Shown here: positions 62,916 through 64,000 of the stretch, one piece after another
Layout: each line of letters opens with the position of its first letter
Numbering within the stretch: position 1 is the first letter of the stretch
From: Calothrix sp. PCC 7103
Lineage (GTDB): Bacteria; Cyanobacteriota; Cyanobacteriia; Cyanobacteriales; Nostocaceae
Direction: 5' to 3'
DNA length: 64,000 nt
Assembly: GCF_000331305.1 (NCBI RefSeq)
Contig: NZ_KB217481.1
Coordinates: 218,765-282,764, forward strand
Notes under the pieces: model-generated
What the model saw: the letters and a program-made list of their open reading frames with translations, nothing else
What the model was told of the DNA's origin: nothing
Databases searched by the model: none
Position numbers and translations under genes: made by a program

Positions 62916-63714
62916 AAATAAGTTGAAGTTTTTGGGAAAAGTTACACTCTGTTGTGGCGCCTTCAAGAGACGTAGTTAGTGGACGCGACCAGTAGCGGTT
63001 TTTTGGATTACGTTCAACTGGAAACCAAAAGGGCATGAACTTTGCAAAAAAATTTGTTGGTGAGTATGTTCGTCCAGTGCAACTTCTCTGGACGTGGCGC
63101 CTCGCATTTCTTATTACCTAGTATAGGCAGGGTGTCCAAACTTTTCATGTTATCCACCGCATCTAATAACTTGTCACGATACAGCGGCTGAAATTTTTTA
63201 CTCTCCACGTTGGCACGGTTTGCTTGTTGGAAGGGTGCCTAACTATTCGGTGTAATATTTTAATTTTTGCAAAACTTACACCGAATAGTTCTCGTGAATT
63301 TTTGGCTTGCTTTGGTGATTACCAGTTGATAAGTTGCGTCCACTAATATCCATGCCCACGTGCAGCGATGTTAGAGATTTAATTTGTGAGGATTATAGGC
63401 AAGGGCGTGCCAGGAATTGAAGCTGGCCTAGCAGGCGCCTATATCTGTAACTTGGAACATAATCTTTACTTTTATTTAGTGGACGTGCGCCTCCTACTTA
63501 GACAAAAACACACTAAAAACTTAAAAGTAATTCCAGTGTTTATATTTAGGCTATTTGTTCAAAAATGAAACCGAAAAAAATTCTTAGTAAAAATTGCTGT
63601 AAATCATACACAGTAAACAATCCAGTCGGTGACTGAACTCATTTTTTACTTATATAAAAATATCAGTCAGTCACCCTTCGATTTAGCCAGATAAAGGTAG
63701 TAAAATTAACACAT
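62916..63714. other. Non-coding stretch
   Basis: GGTGTAA hairpin 9 (63243-63289), partial GTCCA-type palindromes at 63064-63098, the segment duplicated from 34085-34345 (63290-63490), and an inverted repeat GGTGACTGAAC/TCAGTCAGTCACC at 63627-63675 that may end transcription. No gene seen. Confidence 0.55.
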
Positions 63715-63998
63715 TATCCTAGCACTAGGTTATGCGAGAACTTTCGTTCTGGTGACATCCACGCATTTCGCTCCTGTGATATAATCTTAGATAGCGGACG
63801 GGTACAGTCAGATGCTATCAAGTGCCCGGTGTTAAGTGCGGTCAATGCGTACAGTGGTGAAGATTGAGCAGGTAACTGTCCCTGCGAAAGCGCATTACAA
63901 AAGCGCGAACGGTTAAAAACCACCAAGGCGGTTGAAACAAGCAACTGGCATCGTTAACAAACCCTTGAGACTTTAGTAGTTAGGGGCAACATAAAAAC
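63715..63998 (+). ncRNA. Probable omega RNA of an IscB/IsrB gene beginning at the window end
   Basis: About 285 bases that avoid long plus-strand frames and contain many stems (GGTTAAAAACCACC..GGCGGTTGAAACC-like pairing, GCGCATTACAAAAGCGC, GATAGCGGACGG..CAGATGCTATC). The window ends TAGTTAGGGGCAACATAAAA ACAT, that is a Shine-Dalgarno followed by AT that may become ATG with the next base. This layout matches the RNA-then-gene order of the IscB element at 7.4-8.9 kb. A leftward open frame here (63714-63944) is not believable as protein. Confidence 0.5.
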
Positions 63999-64000
63999 AT

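Noticed and set aside
1-64000. tRNA, rRNA or HIP1 (GCGATCGC) sites
   Set aside because: None found while reading both strands; a software scan would be needed to exclude a degenerate tRNA.

Overview
The window is AT-rich bacterial DNA that looks like a large plasmid of a filamentous (Nostocales-type) cyanobacterium. The gene families point there: cyanobacterial AAA_35-type ATPases, a CHASE2 fusion, a TRADD-N-like/pentapeptide protein, DUF3854-type primase-helicases, IscB and a cyanobacterial-type diversity-generating retroelement. A ParM-like/ParA-like partition operon, two primase-helicases, an SSB and dense repeats point to a plasmid. I saw no rRNA, tRNA or core metabolic gene.

1-13 kb, one leftward module. 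The most striking content is a diversity-generating retroelement (DGR) with one template repeat (TR, 4100-4226), two variable repeats (VR1, 2933-3059; VR2, 5775-5901), Avd and a DGR-type reverse transcriptase. Every VR/TR difference (15 in VR1, 13 in VR2 by manual alignment) falls on a sense-strand adenine of the TR. The VRs encode the C-termini of two FGE/C-type-lectin-fold proteins. Upstream on the same strand lie a vWA-like protein, a MoxR-type AAA ATPase and an HTH/inactive-STAND-like protein, so the whole reads as a hypermutable recognition (biological conflict) system. It is damaged or remodelled in four places: TAA at codon 10 of the RT, a MITE at the start of the first target gene, an IscB element with its omega RNA between the vWA gene and the second target, and a group II intron beyond the first target.

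13-31 kb. DUF1993 protein, two large primase-helicases with related C-terminal domains and hairpins at their ribosome binding sites, an AbiTii-type defence protein, a methyltransferase-remnant/nuclease fusion, a CHAT remnant and small hypotheticals.

31-38 kb. Mostly non-coding. It begins with element A (31215-32636), bounded by inverted blocks of six 10-bp repeats, followed by several dispersed repeat families and a broken hydrolase gene.

38-44 kb. A four-gene ParM-like/ParA-like operon behind an A-rich leader, facing an SSB operon.

44-56.5 kb. A regulatory/conflict cluster: two AAA_35 sensor ATPases (one split by an in-frame TGA, one with CHASE2), an HTH-AAA_35 protein, a sigma-like factor, and a TRADD-N-like repeat protein with a small membrane partner.

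56.8-63 kb. Element B, a second copy of element A, interrupted by a complete 4793-bp Tn3-family transposon with TTATA target duplication. The window ends in what looks like the omega RNA of another IscB/IsrB gene.

Throughout, the palindrome GGCGCC occurs about 120 times by hand count, where base composition predicts only a few. The canonical cyanobacterial HIP1 octamer GCGATCGC was not seen.
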